47,177 nucleotides of DNA from Gammaproteobacteria bacterium UBA7803 (GTDB taxonomy: Bacteria; Pseudomonadota; Gammaproteobacteria; Pseudomonadales; Azotimanducaceae), in the NCBI GenBank assembly GCA_002480525.1, contig DLCH01000025.1, positions 30,739 through 77,915 on the forward strand, written 5' to 3'. The notes under the pieces are model-generated. The model did no database searches. It was not told the origin of the DNA and saw only the letters and a list, made by a program, of their open reading frames with translations. Positions within the stretch are counted from its first letter, which is position 1, and every line of letters begins with the position of its first letter. Below are positions 29,203-37,439 of the stretch, in pieces. The position numbers and the translations under genes are program-made.

Positions 29203-29745
29203 ATGAGCCTGAAGCACGTCGGCCCCGGTGACAAGGCGCCCGACGAGATCAACGTGGTGGTGGAGATTCCCGCCAACACCGGTCCGGTGAAGTACGAGGT
29301 CGACAAGGAAACCGGGGCGGTGTTCGTCGACCGCTTCATGGCCACGGCGATGTTCTATCCGTGCAACTACGGCTACGTGCCGGACTCGCTGGCGGACGAC
29401 GGCGACCCGCTGGACGTGATGGTGGTGACGCCGCATCCGCTGATCGCCGGCACCGTGATCACCTGCCGGCCCATCGGCGTGCTGGAGATGGAGGACGAAG
29501 CCGGCGACGACGCCAAGATCGTCGCGGTTCCGGTGTCCAAGGTCGCGCGGATCTACGATCGCGTGAGCTCCGCGGCGGATCTGCCCGAGGGGCTGGTGCA
29601 CACCATCGAGCACTTCTTCGCCCACTACAAGGATCTCGAGCGCGGCAAGTGGGTGAAGGTTCGCGGCTGGGGCGATGCCGACGCGGCGCGCGCCTACGTC
29701 GATAAGGCGCTCGCGCGCGTGAAACCGGGGGAGACCATAGGATGA
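29203..29745 (+). CDS. ppa: Inorganic pyrophosphatase (family I)
   Basis: A 180-residue soluble PPase that hydrolyses pyrophosphate and so pulls ATP-to-AMP ligations forward. It is very close to E. coli Ppa: EIPANTGPVKYEVDKETG, FVDRFMATAMFYPCNYGY, and DGDPLD with Asp66, 68 and 71 as metal ligands, then KYDLERGKWVKV-like HYKDLERGKWVKV. The start follows ggaggt. The stop overlaps the SDR ATG by four bases. Being placed between acyl-CoA ligases and an SDR suggests that PPi from acyl activation is removed under the same control, although Ppa is a housekeeping enzyme. Confidence 0.97.
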   Translation: MSLKHVGPGDKAPDEINVVVEIPANTGPVKYEVDKETGAVFVDRFMATAMFYPCNYGYVPDSLADDGDPLDVMVVTPHPLIAGTVITCRPIGVLEMEDEAGDDAKIVAVPVSKVARIYDRVSSAADLPEGLVHTIEHFFAHYKDLERGKWVKVRGWGDADAARAYVDKALARVKPGETIG

Positions 29746-30521
29746 GCAAAGGCAACGCAGACCTCTTCGACCTGTCCGGCAAGGTGGCGGTCATCACCGG
29801 CGGCAGCCGGGGCCTGGGACTCGAGATGTCCCGGGCCTTCGCCCGGGCGGGCGCGAGCGTGGTGATCGCGAGCCGCAAGCAGGAAGCCTGCGAGGCCGCG
29901 GCGGCGCAGGTCGCCGAAGAGACCGGCCGGCCGTGCATCGGGGTGGCCTACCACGCAGGCAACTGGGACGACGGCGACCGCCTCGCCGAAGCGGCCTACG
30001 AAGCCTTCGGGCGGGTCGACGTGCTGGTCAACAACGCCGGCATGTCGCCCCTGTACGAGTCGCTGACCGCCGTGTCCGAGGCGCTCTACGACAAGGTTCT
30101 GGAGGTCAACCTGCGAGGCCCGTTCCGGCTGTCGTCGCTCATCGGCGAACGCATGGCGGCCGGGGAGGGTGGCTCCATCATCAACGTCAGCAGCATCGCC
30201 GCGGTGCAGCCGACGCCGACCGAGCTGCCCTACGGCATGGCCAAGGCCGGCCTGAACGCCATGACCCTCGGCCTCGCCCGGGCCTACGCGCCCAAGGTGC
30301 GGGTGAACTGCATCATGCCCGGGCCGTTCCTCACCGACATCAGCAAGGCCTGGGACATGGCGGCCTTCGAGGCGCGCGCCCGGGATCACATTCCGCTGCA
30401 GCGGGGCGGAGAGCCGGAGGAAGTGGTGGGCGCCGCCCTGTACTTCGCCAGTGCCGCGTCCAGCTACACCACGGGATCGATTCTCAAGATCGACGGCGGG
30501 TCGGCCTATCCGGCAGCCTGA
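29742..30521 (+). CDS. Short-chain dehydrogenase/reductase
   Basis: A 259-residue classical SDR. TGGSRGLG (19-26) binds NAD(P), NNAG is at 97-100, and the catalytic Ser150/151, Tyr164 and Lys168 are in place (YGMAK). VNCIMPGPFLTDI and the C-terminal LKIDGGSAYP are typical. The residue at the end of strand 2, SRKQEAC, has an Arg that favours NADP(H), though NAD use cannot be ruled out. It probably oxidises a hydroxyl of a hydroxyacyl-CoA or an alcohol in the pathway run by the upstream genes; that is inference. Coupled by ATGA to ppa. A strong hairpin follows. Confidence 0.93.
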   Translation: MSKGNADLFDLSGKVAVITGGSRGLGLEMSRAFARAGASVVIASRKQEACEAAAAQVAEETGRPCIGVAYHAGNWDDGDRLAEAAYEAFGRVDVLVNNAGMSPLYESLTAVSEALYDKVLEVNLRGPFRLSSLIGERMAAGEGGSIINVSSIAAVQPTPTELPYGMAKAGLNAMTLGLARAYAPKVRVNCIMPGPFLTDISKAWDMAAFEARARDHIPLQRGGEPEEVVGAALYFASAASSYTTGSILKIDGGSAYPAA

Positions 30522-30551
30522 GCGGGCACGACCCGTGAGGTGACAGCGCCA

Positions 30552-30576
30552 CGGCAGCCGGCGCCGCCGGCTGCCG
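30552..30576 (+). terminator. Strong hairpin ending the acyl-CoA/SDR gene run
   Basis: A perfect ten-base stem (30552-30561 with 30567-30576) with a five-base loop, 30 bases after the SDR stop, followed by the mildly T-rich atcgattcattc. Confidence 0.5.
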
Positions 30577-30624
30577 ATCGATTCATTCACCGCCGTTTCA
30601 CGGGGAATCTGGTTGCTTGACGGG

Positions 30625-31740
30625 ATGAACATCGGAAGTTGCCCGAACAGCGCAGGCCGGCTGGCGCTGACGCTGCTGTGTTTGCTCGCCGCCGGCTGCA
30701 GCCCGCCGGACCCGCCCGCCGCGAGCGGCGGGTCCGGGCGCGACGCGATTCCCGTGGTCGCCGCGGCCGCGGTGTTCGAGGCCGAAGCGAATCTCATCGA
30801 AGCGGTCGGGACGTCCCGGGCGTTCCGTTCCGTGGAGCTCCATCCCGAGTCTTCCGGGGAGGTCGAGACGGTCACCTTCGACGGCGGCGAGGCGGTGTCC
30901 GCGGGCGATCTGCTCGTGGCCCTGGACGCCAGGGACCAGAAGCTGGCGGTGGAGCTCGCCGAGGTCGCCCTGGAGGACGCCCGGGTGCTGTTCCGCCGCT
31001 ACGAGAAGGCCCGCGGCGCCGACGCGGTGCCGCCGACCACCCTGGACGCGGCGCGCACCGCCCTGGAGTCCGCCCGCATCGAGCTCGACCGGGCCCGGGT
31101 CGCCCTGGATCACCGCTACGTGCGCGCGCCGTTCGCCGGCATCGTCGGTCTCACCGACGTGGAGCCGGGCGACCGGATCGAGCCGGCCACCCTGATCACC
31201 ACCCTCGACGACCGGTCCTCGCTGCTGGTGTTCTTCGAGGTTCCCGAGGCGTTCGTCGGCCGGGTCGAGCCCGGCGACATCATCGACGTGGAGACCTGGA
31301 CGGCGGACCGGCTCGCGGCCAGCGGCCCGGTGGTCACGGTGGGCAGCCGGATCGACCCGCTGACCCGGAGCTTCACCGTTCGGGCGCGGCTGCCCAACGA
31401 CGACGACCGCCTGCGGCCCGGCATGAGCTTCCGCGTGCTGCTGGACCTGGAAGGCGCGATCTGGCCGGTGGTGCCGGAGGTGGCGCTGCAATGGGGCGCC
31501 AGCGGGCCCTACGTGTGGGCCATTCGCGACGGCCGCGCGGCGCGGGTGGACGCCCGGGTGGTGCAGCGCCGCCAGGGACGCGTGCTGCTCGACGCCCGGC
31601 TGGCGGCGGGCGATCGCGTGGTGGCGGAAGGCGTGCAACGCATGCGTCAGGGCACGCCCGTGCGCACCCTGGACCCGGACGCGCTGGCGCGGGACGCCCG
31701 TGCCGTGCTGGGCGGCGCCGCGGAGGGGGGCGCACGGTGA
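30625..31740 (+). CDS. RND efflux periplasmic adaptor (membrane fusion protein), lipoprotein
   Basis: A 371-residue adaptor. The signal ends LLAAGC (Cys25), giving a lipid anchor. The order is that of HlyD/MFP adaptors: a barrel-sandwich half (VETVTFDGGEAVSAGDLLVALD), a helical hairpin (VALEDARVLFRRYEKARGADAVPPTTLDAARTALESARIELDRARVAL), the second half (VRAPFAGIVGLTDVEPGD), and a beta-barrel with the membrane-proximal domain. It would connect the RND pump to an outer-membrane channel; no TolC-like gene is here. ATG 30625 is chosen, but an in-frame TTG at 30613 with ggggaa upstream is an alternative. The stop overlaps the pump start (GTGA). Confidence 0.92.
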   Translation: MNIGSCPNSAGRLALTLLCLLAAGCSPPDPPAASGGSGRDAIPVVAAAAVFEAEANLIEAVGTSRAFRSVELHPESSGEVETVTFDGGEAVSAGDLLVALDARDQKLAVELAEVALEDARVLFRRYEKARGADAVPPTTLDAARTALESARIELDRARVALDHRYVRAPFAGIVGLTDVEPGDRIEPATLITTLDDRSSLLVFFEVPEAFVGRVEPGDIIDVETWTADRLAASGPVVTVGSRIDPLTRSFTVRARLPNDDDRLRPGMSFRVLLDLEGAIWPVVPEVALQWGASGPYVWAIRDGRAARVDARVVQRRQGRVLLDARLAAGDRVVAEGVQRMRQGTPVRTLDPDALARDARAVLGGAAEGGAR

Positions 31741-34700
31741 GCGCGCCGCGGCTCGACCTGCCCGCGCTGGGCGTGCGCCGGCCCTGGCTGGTGACGGTGA
31801 TGAACCTGCTCATCGTCATCGCCGGCCTCGCGGCGCTGCTGGGCGTCGAGGTTCGCGAGCTGCCGGACGTGGACCGGCCGATCGTCAGCGTCCGGGCCCA
31901 GTACCTGGGCGCCTCCCCGGAGACCATGGACGCCGAGGTGACCAGCATTCTGGAAGGCGCCGTGGCCCGGGTGTCCGGGGTGCGCGCCATCGAGTCCGCC
32001 TCCGAGGAGAACAACACCCGCATCCGCGTCGAGTTTCAGCCCGGCGTGGCGCTGGATGCCGCCGCTGCGGACGTCCGTGAGGCGGTCAGCCGCGTGTCCC
32101 GGGAACTGCCCGACAACATCGAGCAGCTCACCGTGTTCAAGGCGGACGAGGACGCGGAACCGATTCTGACGCTGGCCGCCTACAGCGACGTGCTCGACGA
32201 GGCGTCGCTCACCCGGGTGGTGGAGCAGGACGTCGTGCCCGAGTTGATCTCCATCGCCGGCGTCGCCGACGTGCCGCTGTTCGGCCAGCGGCAGCGGATG
32301 CTGCGCGTGGTCGTCGACCCGCTGCGCATGTCCAGCTTCGGCCTGTCGATCAGCGACGTCGCCGAGGTGCTGCGCGAGGCCGCCCTCGACGTGCCGGTAG
32401 GCAGTTTCCGGTCTGCGGATCAGAGTCTGCTGGTGCGGGCCGACGCGTCCGCCGTGACCGAGGCCGCCATCGAGGAGCTGGTGGTGCGCGGCAGCACCCG
32501 GATCGGCGACATCGCCAGCGTCGTGTTCGGCCCCGAGGACGCCCAGTCCTTCAGCCGGCTCGACGGGCGGCGGGTCGTGGGTCTGGAGGTGGTGCGCCAG
32601 GCGGGCTCGAACACCATCGAGATCGCCGATCAGGTCGACCGCGCGCTGGCGCGGCTGAACGACCGGTTCGACACGGTCCGGCTCGCCAAGATCTCCGACA
32701 ACGCCGAGTTCATACGCGGCTCTGTGCGGGAGGTGGTGACCTCGCTGCTGCTGGCGACGCTGGTGGTGATCGGCGTCATCCGGGTGTTCTCGGGCTCCAT
32801 GCGGGTCACCCTGGTGCCGAGCATCGCCATACCGATCGCGCTGCTGGGCACCGTGGCGGCCATCTGGATACTCGGCTTCTCCATCAACATCCTGACCCTG
32901 CTGGCCCTGGTGCTGGCCACCGGCCTGATCGTCGACGACGCCATCATCGTGCTGGAGAACGTCCAGCGGCGGCGCCTCGAGGGTCTCGGCGCCCGGGCCG
33001 CCGCCGTGCTGGGGGCGCGCCAGGTGTTCTTCGCGGTGGTGGCCACCACCGCCGTGCTGGTCGCCGCCTTCGTGCCCATCGCGTTTCTGCCGGGCACCGC
33101 GGGACGCCTGTTCCGTGAGTTCGGCATCGTGCTGGCGGTGGCGGTGATCATCTCCTCGTTCGTCGCGCTGTCTCTCGTGCCGGCATCGCTGGCCGGCTTC
33201 GCAGACGGCGGCGAGCGCGGGTCGAGCCGGCGGCTGGCCGGCATCGGCAACGTCATCGCCGGCCTCTACGGCCGCAGCCTGGCGGCGGTGCTGCGCCGGC
33301 CGCTGGCGAGCGCGCTGGTCGCGCTGCTGCTCGGCGGCGCCGCTGCGGCGCTGTTTCCGCTGCTCGACCGTGAGCTGCTGCCCGAGGAGGATCGCGGCGC
33401 CCTGTACGTGTCCGCCTCCGGGCCCGATGGCGTGGGGCTCGAATACACCGAGCGCCAGGCGGACCTCGTCGAGGACGTGATGTGGCCGCTGCTGGAATCC
33501 GGCGAGGCCACGGCGCTCTACACCATCGTCGGGCGGTACGATCCCAACCGCACCCAGGTGCTCGCCCGGCTGGCGCCCTGGGGTGAGCGCCGCAGTCAGC
33601 AGGCGATCGCCGCCGAGCTCGAGCCGCTGCTCGGCAACATGCCCGGCGCCAGCGCCCGAATCTCCAGCCCCAACAGCCTGAACCTGCGCGGCGGCGGCAG
33701 CGAGTTCGAAGTGGCCCTGGTCGGCAACGAGTACGAGGAGATCTATGCGGCGGCCCAGGAACTCGCCTACGCCATCGAGACCGAGCTCGACCAGGTGGTG
33801 GCGCCGCGCATCGGCTATCAGCCGACCCAGCCCCAGCTCTCGGTGGAGGTCGACCGCCGGCGGGCGGCAGACCTCGGCGTGCCGCTGAACGAGCTGGCGT
33901 TGACCCTCGAGGCCATGATCGACGGCCAGGAGCTGGTGGATCTGAACGTCGGCGACGAGGCCGTGCCGATCTTCCTGGAGGCTCCTGGCGGCGCCATCGA
34001 CGAGCCTTCGGATCTGGTGAATCTGTTCGTGCGGGCCGGCGACGACCGGCTCGTTCCCCTGTCCAGCCTGGTGACCCTGAAGGAGGAGGGCGTCGCGGCG
34101 GAGCTGGATCGCCACGCTCAGCGCCGTGGCATCGAGATCGACGCCGAGGTGATCTCGGGCTATCCCCTGCAGTCGGCGGTGGACGACGTCCGCGCCCTGG
34201 CGGACCGCATCCTGCCGCCCGGCATCAGCCTGATTCCCCTGGGCGAGGCGGCGACCCTGGAGGAAGCCAACCGGGACGCCATGATCACCTATGCCATCGC
34301 GCTGCTGGTGGTGTTCCTGGTGCTGGTTGCCCAGTTCGAGAGCCTGACCAGCGCGGTGGTCGTGATGCTGATCGTGCCGTTCGGCCTGGCGGCGGCGATC
34401 TTCTCGCTGTACCTGACGGGAACCTCGCTCAACGTCTATTCCCAGGTGGGTCTGGTCATGCTGGTAGGGCTGATGGCCAAGAACGGCATCATGCTGGTGG
34501 AGTTCGCCGATCAGCTCCGCGACCGTGGCATGAGCGTGCCCGACGCGGTGGCCGAGGCGGCGCGGGTGCGGCTGCGGCCCATCGTCATGACGCTGGTGTC
34601 CACGGTGCTCGGCGCGCTCCCGCTGATCCTGTCGTCCGGCCCCGGGGCCGAGGCGCGCCACGCGATCGGCTGGGTGGTGTTCGCCGGGCTCGGTCTGGCG

Positions 34701-34820
34701 GCCGCGTTCACGCTGTACCTGACGCCGGTGGTGTACCAGGCCGTAGCGCGCTGGTCCCGGCCCCGCGCCGCGGAGGCCGATCGTCTGGAGGCGGAGCTGG
34801 AGCAGGCTGGCGCCTCATGA
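31737..34820 (+). CDS. RND family efflux permease
   Basis: A 1027-residue inner-membrane pump of the AcrB/MdtB class. TM1 (WLVTVMNLLIVIAGLAALLG) is followed by VRELPDVDRPIVSVRAQYLGASPE. A large periplasmic loop precedes TM2-6, where VDDAIIVLENVQRR carries the paired proton-relay Asp residues of TM4. The second half repeats the layout, with AQFESL and GLMAKNGIMLVEFADQLRDRG. Length is normal. It starts with GTG, overlapping the adaptor stop by four bases, so translation is coupled. Substrate is unknown; these pumps expel lipophilic compounds, which would fit a hydrocarbon-degrading cell. Confidence 0.95.
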   Translation: MSAPRLDLPALGVRRPWLVTVMNLLIVIAGLAALLGVEVRELPDVDRPIVSVRAQYLGASPETMDAEVTSILEGAVARVSGVRAIESASEENNTRIRVEFQPGVALDAAAADVREAVSRVSRELPDNIEQLTVFKADEDAEPILTLAAYSDVLDEASLTRVVEQDVVPELISIAGVADVPLFGQRQRMLRVVVDPLRMSSFGLSISDVAEVLREAALDVPVGSFRSADQSLLVRADASAVTEAAIEELVVRGSTRIGDIASVVFGPEDAQSFSRLDGRRVVGLEVVRQAGSNTIEIADQVDRALARLNDRFDTVRLAKISDNAEFIRGSVREVVTSLLLATLVVIGVIRVFSGSMRVTLVPSIAIPIALLGTVAAIWILGFSINILTLLALVLATGLIVDDAIIVLENVQRRRLEGLGARAAAVLGARQVFFAVVATTAVLVAAFVPIAFLPGTAGRLFREFGIVLAVAVIISSFVALSLVPASLAGFADGGERGSSRRLAGIGNVIAGLYGRSLAAVLRRPLASALVALLLGGAAAALFPLLDRELLPEEDRGALYVSASGPDGVGLEYTERQADLVEDVMWPLLESGEATALYTIVGRYDPNRTQVLARLAPWGERRSQQAIAAELEPLLGNMPGASARISSPNSLNLRGGGSEFEVALVGNEYEEIYAAAQELAYAIETELDQVVAPRIGYQPTQPQLSVEVDRRRAADLGVPLNELALTLEAMIDGQELVDLNVGDEAVPIFLEAPGGAIDEPSDLVNLFVRAGDDRLVPLSSLVTLKEEGVAAELDRHAQRRGIEIDAEVISGYPLQSAVDDVRALADRILPPGISLIPLGEAATLEEANRDAMITYAIALLVVFLVLVAQFESLTSAVVVMLIVPFGLAAAIFSLYLTGTSLNVYSQVGLVMLVGLMAKNGIMLVEFADQLRDRGMSVPDAVAEAARVRLRPIVMTLVSTVLGALPLILSSGPGAEARHAIGWVVFAGLGLAAAFTLYLTPVVYQAVARWSRPRAAEADRLEAELEQAGAS

Positions 34821-34854
34821 GCTGAGCGCGGTCGGGGAGAACGGAGGGGAGCGC

Positions 34855-36177
34855 ATGAGCAAGCTGTCGGCCCGGGTGCTGGCGTCGTATTCCGGAGTGA
34901 CCATTCCCATGGCGGCGATGGGCATGCCCATCGCCGTCTACCTGCCGCCGTTCTATTCGGACGGTCTGGGCCTGAGCCTGGTGACCGTGGGCACCGTGTT
35001 CACCCTGGCGCGCATCTGGGACGTGGTCACCGACCCGGTGATGGGGCTGGTCATCGACCGGTTCGACTCGCGCTGGGGACGCCGCAAGCACTGGATCGCG
35101 CTGTCCATTCCGATCCTGTTGGTGTCCGTGTGGGCGGTGTTCATGCCCGACCCGGACGCCGTCTCCGGCGGCTACCTGCTGTTCTGGATGATCGCCCTGT
35201 ACGTGGGCTACACCATGCTCGCCATCGCCCACCAGTCCTGGGGGGCCGAACTGACGACCACCTACGACGACCGCTCGCGGCTGTTCGGCTGGCGCGAGAT
35301 CTTCGTCATCGGCGGCATGACCGCCGTGCTGGCGATTCCCGCCCTGATCGAGCTCACGGGTCGCGACGATCAGGCCAGCAAGGTCGCCAGCATGGGCTGG
35401 TTCTGCCTGATCCTGTTTCCGCTCACCGTGGTGCCGACGCTGATGTTCGTGCCGGACACCCATCAGCCGCCGGCGACCTCGGTGCGCTGGCGGGAAGCGC
35501 TCGCGCTTCTGGTGCGCAATGCCATTCTCTGGCGCCTGCTCGCGGCGGACCTCACGTCGGGCTTCGGCACCGGCGTGGCCGGCGCCATGTACATCTTCGT
35601 GGCCAGCTACGTGTTTCTGCTGCCGTCCCATGCCAGCATCGCGCTGCTGTTCTATTTCCTCGCCGGCTTCCTCGCCATGCCGCTGTGGCTGAAGCTGGCC
35701 TATCGGGTCGGCAAGGACACGGCGCTGAAGATCTCGCTGCTCTACGGTAGTGGAGTGATGTTCGCCCTGGTGGTGCTGGCGGAGCCCGGCAACGTGCCGG
35801 TGCTGTGGGCGTTCACCATTCTCTACGGCGTCGCCTTCGGCGCCGCGCCGACGCTGCTGCGCTCGATGATGGCGGACCTCACCGACGACGACGAGCTGCG
35901 CTCGGGGCGCAAGCGTTCCGGGCTGTTCTTCGCGCTGCTGACCACCACCAACAAGCTCGGTGCCGCGCTGGCAGTGGGTATCAGCTTCGCCATTCTGGAG
36001 AAGGTGGTGGGTTTTGCGCCGGGCCCGGACAACAGTCAGGCCGCGCTCGACGGCCTGCTGTGGGTGTACGTCCTCGGCACCGGGCTCGGTCTGCTTGCGG
36101 CCTACGTGGCGCTGATCGGCTATCCGCTCACCCGGGCGCGCCACGACGAGATCCGGGCCGAGCTCGATCGTCGCTGA
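34855..36177 (+). CDS. MelB-type MFS transporter (GPH cation symporter family)
   Basis: A 440-residue inner-membrane protein with about 12 hydrophobic segments. The TM2-3 signature ARIWDVVTDPVMGLVIDRFDSRWGRRKHWI is the D...DP..G...DR...WGRR motif of the glycoside-pentoside-hexuronide family, which couples uptake to Na+ or H+. Relatives also carry terpenoids, sulfolipids or other organic acids, so a sugar substrate is not assured. The AIAHQSWGAELTTTYDDRSRLFGWRE segment is family-typical. A ggagggg ribosome site precedes the ATG. It lies 34 bases after the RND pump and runs toward the isobutyryl-CoA dehydrogenase gene, leaving 16 bases between the stops. Confidence 0.9.
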   Translation: MSKLSARVLASYSGVTIPMAAMGMPIAVYLPPFYSDGLGLSLVTVGTVFTLARIWDVVTDPVMGLVIDRFDSRWGRRKHWIALSIPILLVSVWAVFMPDPDAVSGGYLLFWMIALYVGYTMLAIAHQSWGAELTTTYDDRSRLFGWREIFVIGGMTAVLAIPALIELTGRDDQASKVASMGWFCLILFPLTVVPTLMFVPDTHQPPATSVRWREALALLVRNAILWRLLAADLTSGFGTGVAGAMYIFVASYVFLLPSHASIALLFYFLAGFLAMPLWLKLAYRVGKDTALKISLLYGSGVMFALVVLAEPGNVPVLWAFTILYGVAFGAAPTLLRSMMADLTDDDELRSGRKRSGLFFALLTTTNKLGAALAVGISFAILEKVVGFAPGPDNSQAALDGLLWVYVLGTGLGLLAAYVALIGYPLTRARHDEIRAELDRR

Positions 36178-36193
36178 GCGACCGGGGTCGCGA

Positions 36194-37330
36194 TCAGTCC
36201 AGCAGGGATCGCCCGATGACCATCTTCATCACCTGGCTGGTGCCTTCCAGGATCTCGTGCACCCGGAGATCGCGGAAGAACCGTTCCGCCGGGTAATCCA
36301 TCAGATAGCCGTAGCCGCCGTGGAGCTGCAGGGCGTCGTTGACCACCCGTGAGCCGGTCTCGGTGGCCTTGAGCTTCGCCATGGCGGCGAAGCGGGTCTT
36401 GTCCGGTGCGTCGTCGCTGACCTTCTGGGCAGCCTTGTAGAGCAGGGCGCGGGCGGCTTCCAGCTCGGTGGCCATGCTCGCCAGCATGAACTGGGTGTTC
36501 TGGAACTCGGCGATGGCGCGGCCGAACTGGCGGCGTTCCTGGACGTAGGCGACGGCGTCGTCGAGGCAGCGCTGGGCGCCGCCCAGGGAGCAGGCGCCGA
36601 TGTTCAGGCGGCCGCCGTCGAGCCCCATCATGGCGATGCGGAACCCCTGACCCTCGTCGCCGACCCGGTTGGCCACCGGCACCCGGGCGGCATCGAAATT
36701 GATCATCGCCGTGGGCTGGGAGTGCCAGCCCATCTTGCGCTCCGGCGCGCCGAAGCTGACCCCGTCGGTGTCCTTGTCGACCACCAGGCAGGTGATGCCG
36801 CCGTGACCCTCGTCGCCGGTGCGCACCATGCACACGTACACCTCGTTCTCGCCGGCGCCGGAGATGAACGCCTTGCTGCCGTTCAGCACGTAGTGGTCGC
36901 CGTCGCGTTCGGCCCGGGTCTTCAGCGCGGCGGCGTCCGAGCCGGAGCCGGGCTCGGTGAGGCAGTAGCTGGCCAGCTCCTGCATGCCGATCAGCCGCGG
37001 CAGGTAGCGGGCCTTGAGCTCCGGGCTGCCGAACCGGGAGATCATCCAGCTCGCCATGTTGTGAATGGAGATGTAGGCGGACGTCGACGGGCAGCCGTAG
37101 GCCATGGCTTCCATGATCAGCGCCGCTTCCACCCGGGTCAGGCCGATGCCGCCGTCCTCCTCGGGCAGATAGATGGCGCCGAAGCCCAGCTCCCCGGCCT
37201 TGGCGATGGTTTCCCGCGGGCAGACGTGCTCCGCGTCCCAGCGGGCGGCGTGGGGCGTGATCTCTTCGGCCGTGAACCGGTCGGCCGTGTCCTTGATGGC
37301 CTGCTGGTCTTCGCTGAGGTTGGTGTTCAT
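36194..37330 (-). CDS. Acyl-CoA dehydrogenase, probably isobutyryl-CoA dehydrogenase
   Basis: A 378-residue FAD enzyme. YCLTEPGSGSDAAALKT is the flavin/substrate loop, ERRQFGRAIAEFQNTQFMLA the dimer contact and HEILEGTSQVMKM the C-terminal motif with catalytic Glu362. The wording MGWHSQPTAMINFDAARVP is what I associate with ACAD8-type isobutyryl-CoA dehydrogenases. The neighbouring mmsA supports this: valine catabolism needs both, one making methacrylyl-CoA and the other propionyl-CoA. The gene follows mmsA on the same strand after 109 bases that contain the second REP-like palindrome. An aagga site lies about ten bases before the ATG. Confidence 0.9.
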   Translation of the reverse strand: MNTNLSEDQQAIKDTADRFTAEEITPHAARWDAEHVCPRETIAKAGELGFGAIYLPEEDGGIGLTRVEAALIMEAMAYGCPSTSAYISIHNMASWMISRFGSPELKARYLPRLIGMQELASYCLTEPGSGSDAAALKTRAERDGDHYVLNGSKAFISGAGENEVYVCMVRTGDEGHGGITCLVVDKDTDGVSFGAPERKMGWHSQPTAMINFDAARVPVANRVGDEGQGFRIAMMGLDGGRLNIGACSLGGAQRCLDDAVAYVQERRQFGRAIAEFQNTQFMLASMATELEAARALLYKAAQKVSDDAPDKTRFAAMAKLKATETGSRVVNDALQLHGGYGYLMDYPAERFFRDLRVHEILEGTSQVMKMVIGRSLLD

Positions 37331-37354
37331 GTCGTCGTACGTCCTTCGACCCGC

Positions 37355-37431
37355 CGTAGGAGCGGCCTCCCGGCCGCAATCGGGATGACGCGGCAGCCCC
37401 GGAGGATCGCGGCCGGGAGGCCGCTCCTACG
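37355..37431. repeat. REP-like palindrome, copy 2
   Basis: Left arm 37355-37380 and right arm 37406-37431 match the arms of the palindrome at 13123-13194. There is a single difference, in the left arm (ccgcaat instead of ccgcgat). The 25-base loop is unrelated to the 20-base loop of copy 1. It sits between mmsA and the isobutyryl-CoA dehydrogenase gene, within one transcript. Confidence 0.85.
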
Positions 37432-37439
37432 TGGCGGCG

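Noticed and set aside
31647..34661. A 1004-codon open frame on the minus strand across the RND pump gene
   Set aside because: It is antisense to a gene with clear RND motifs, is rich in His/Gln/Arg and has no domain-like sequence. Such frames arise from strong GC bias at third codon positions.
30639..34820. One continuous 1393-codon plus-strand frame that could be read as an adaptor-pump fusion
   Set aside because: The part before 31737 is a shadow of the adaptor gene in another frame (Arg/Gly-rich, no homology). The adaptor has its own frame with lipobox and MFP motifs, and the pump starts at GTG 31737.
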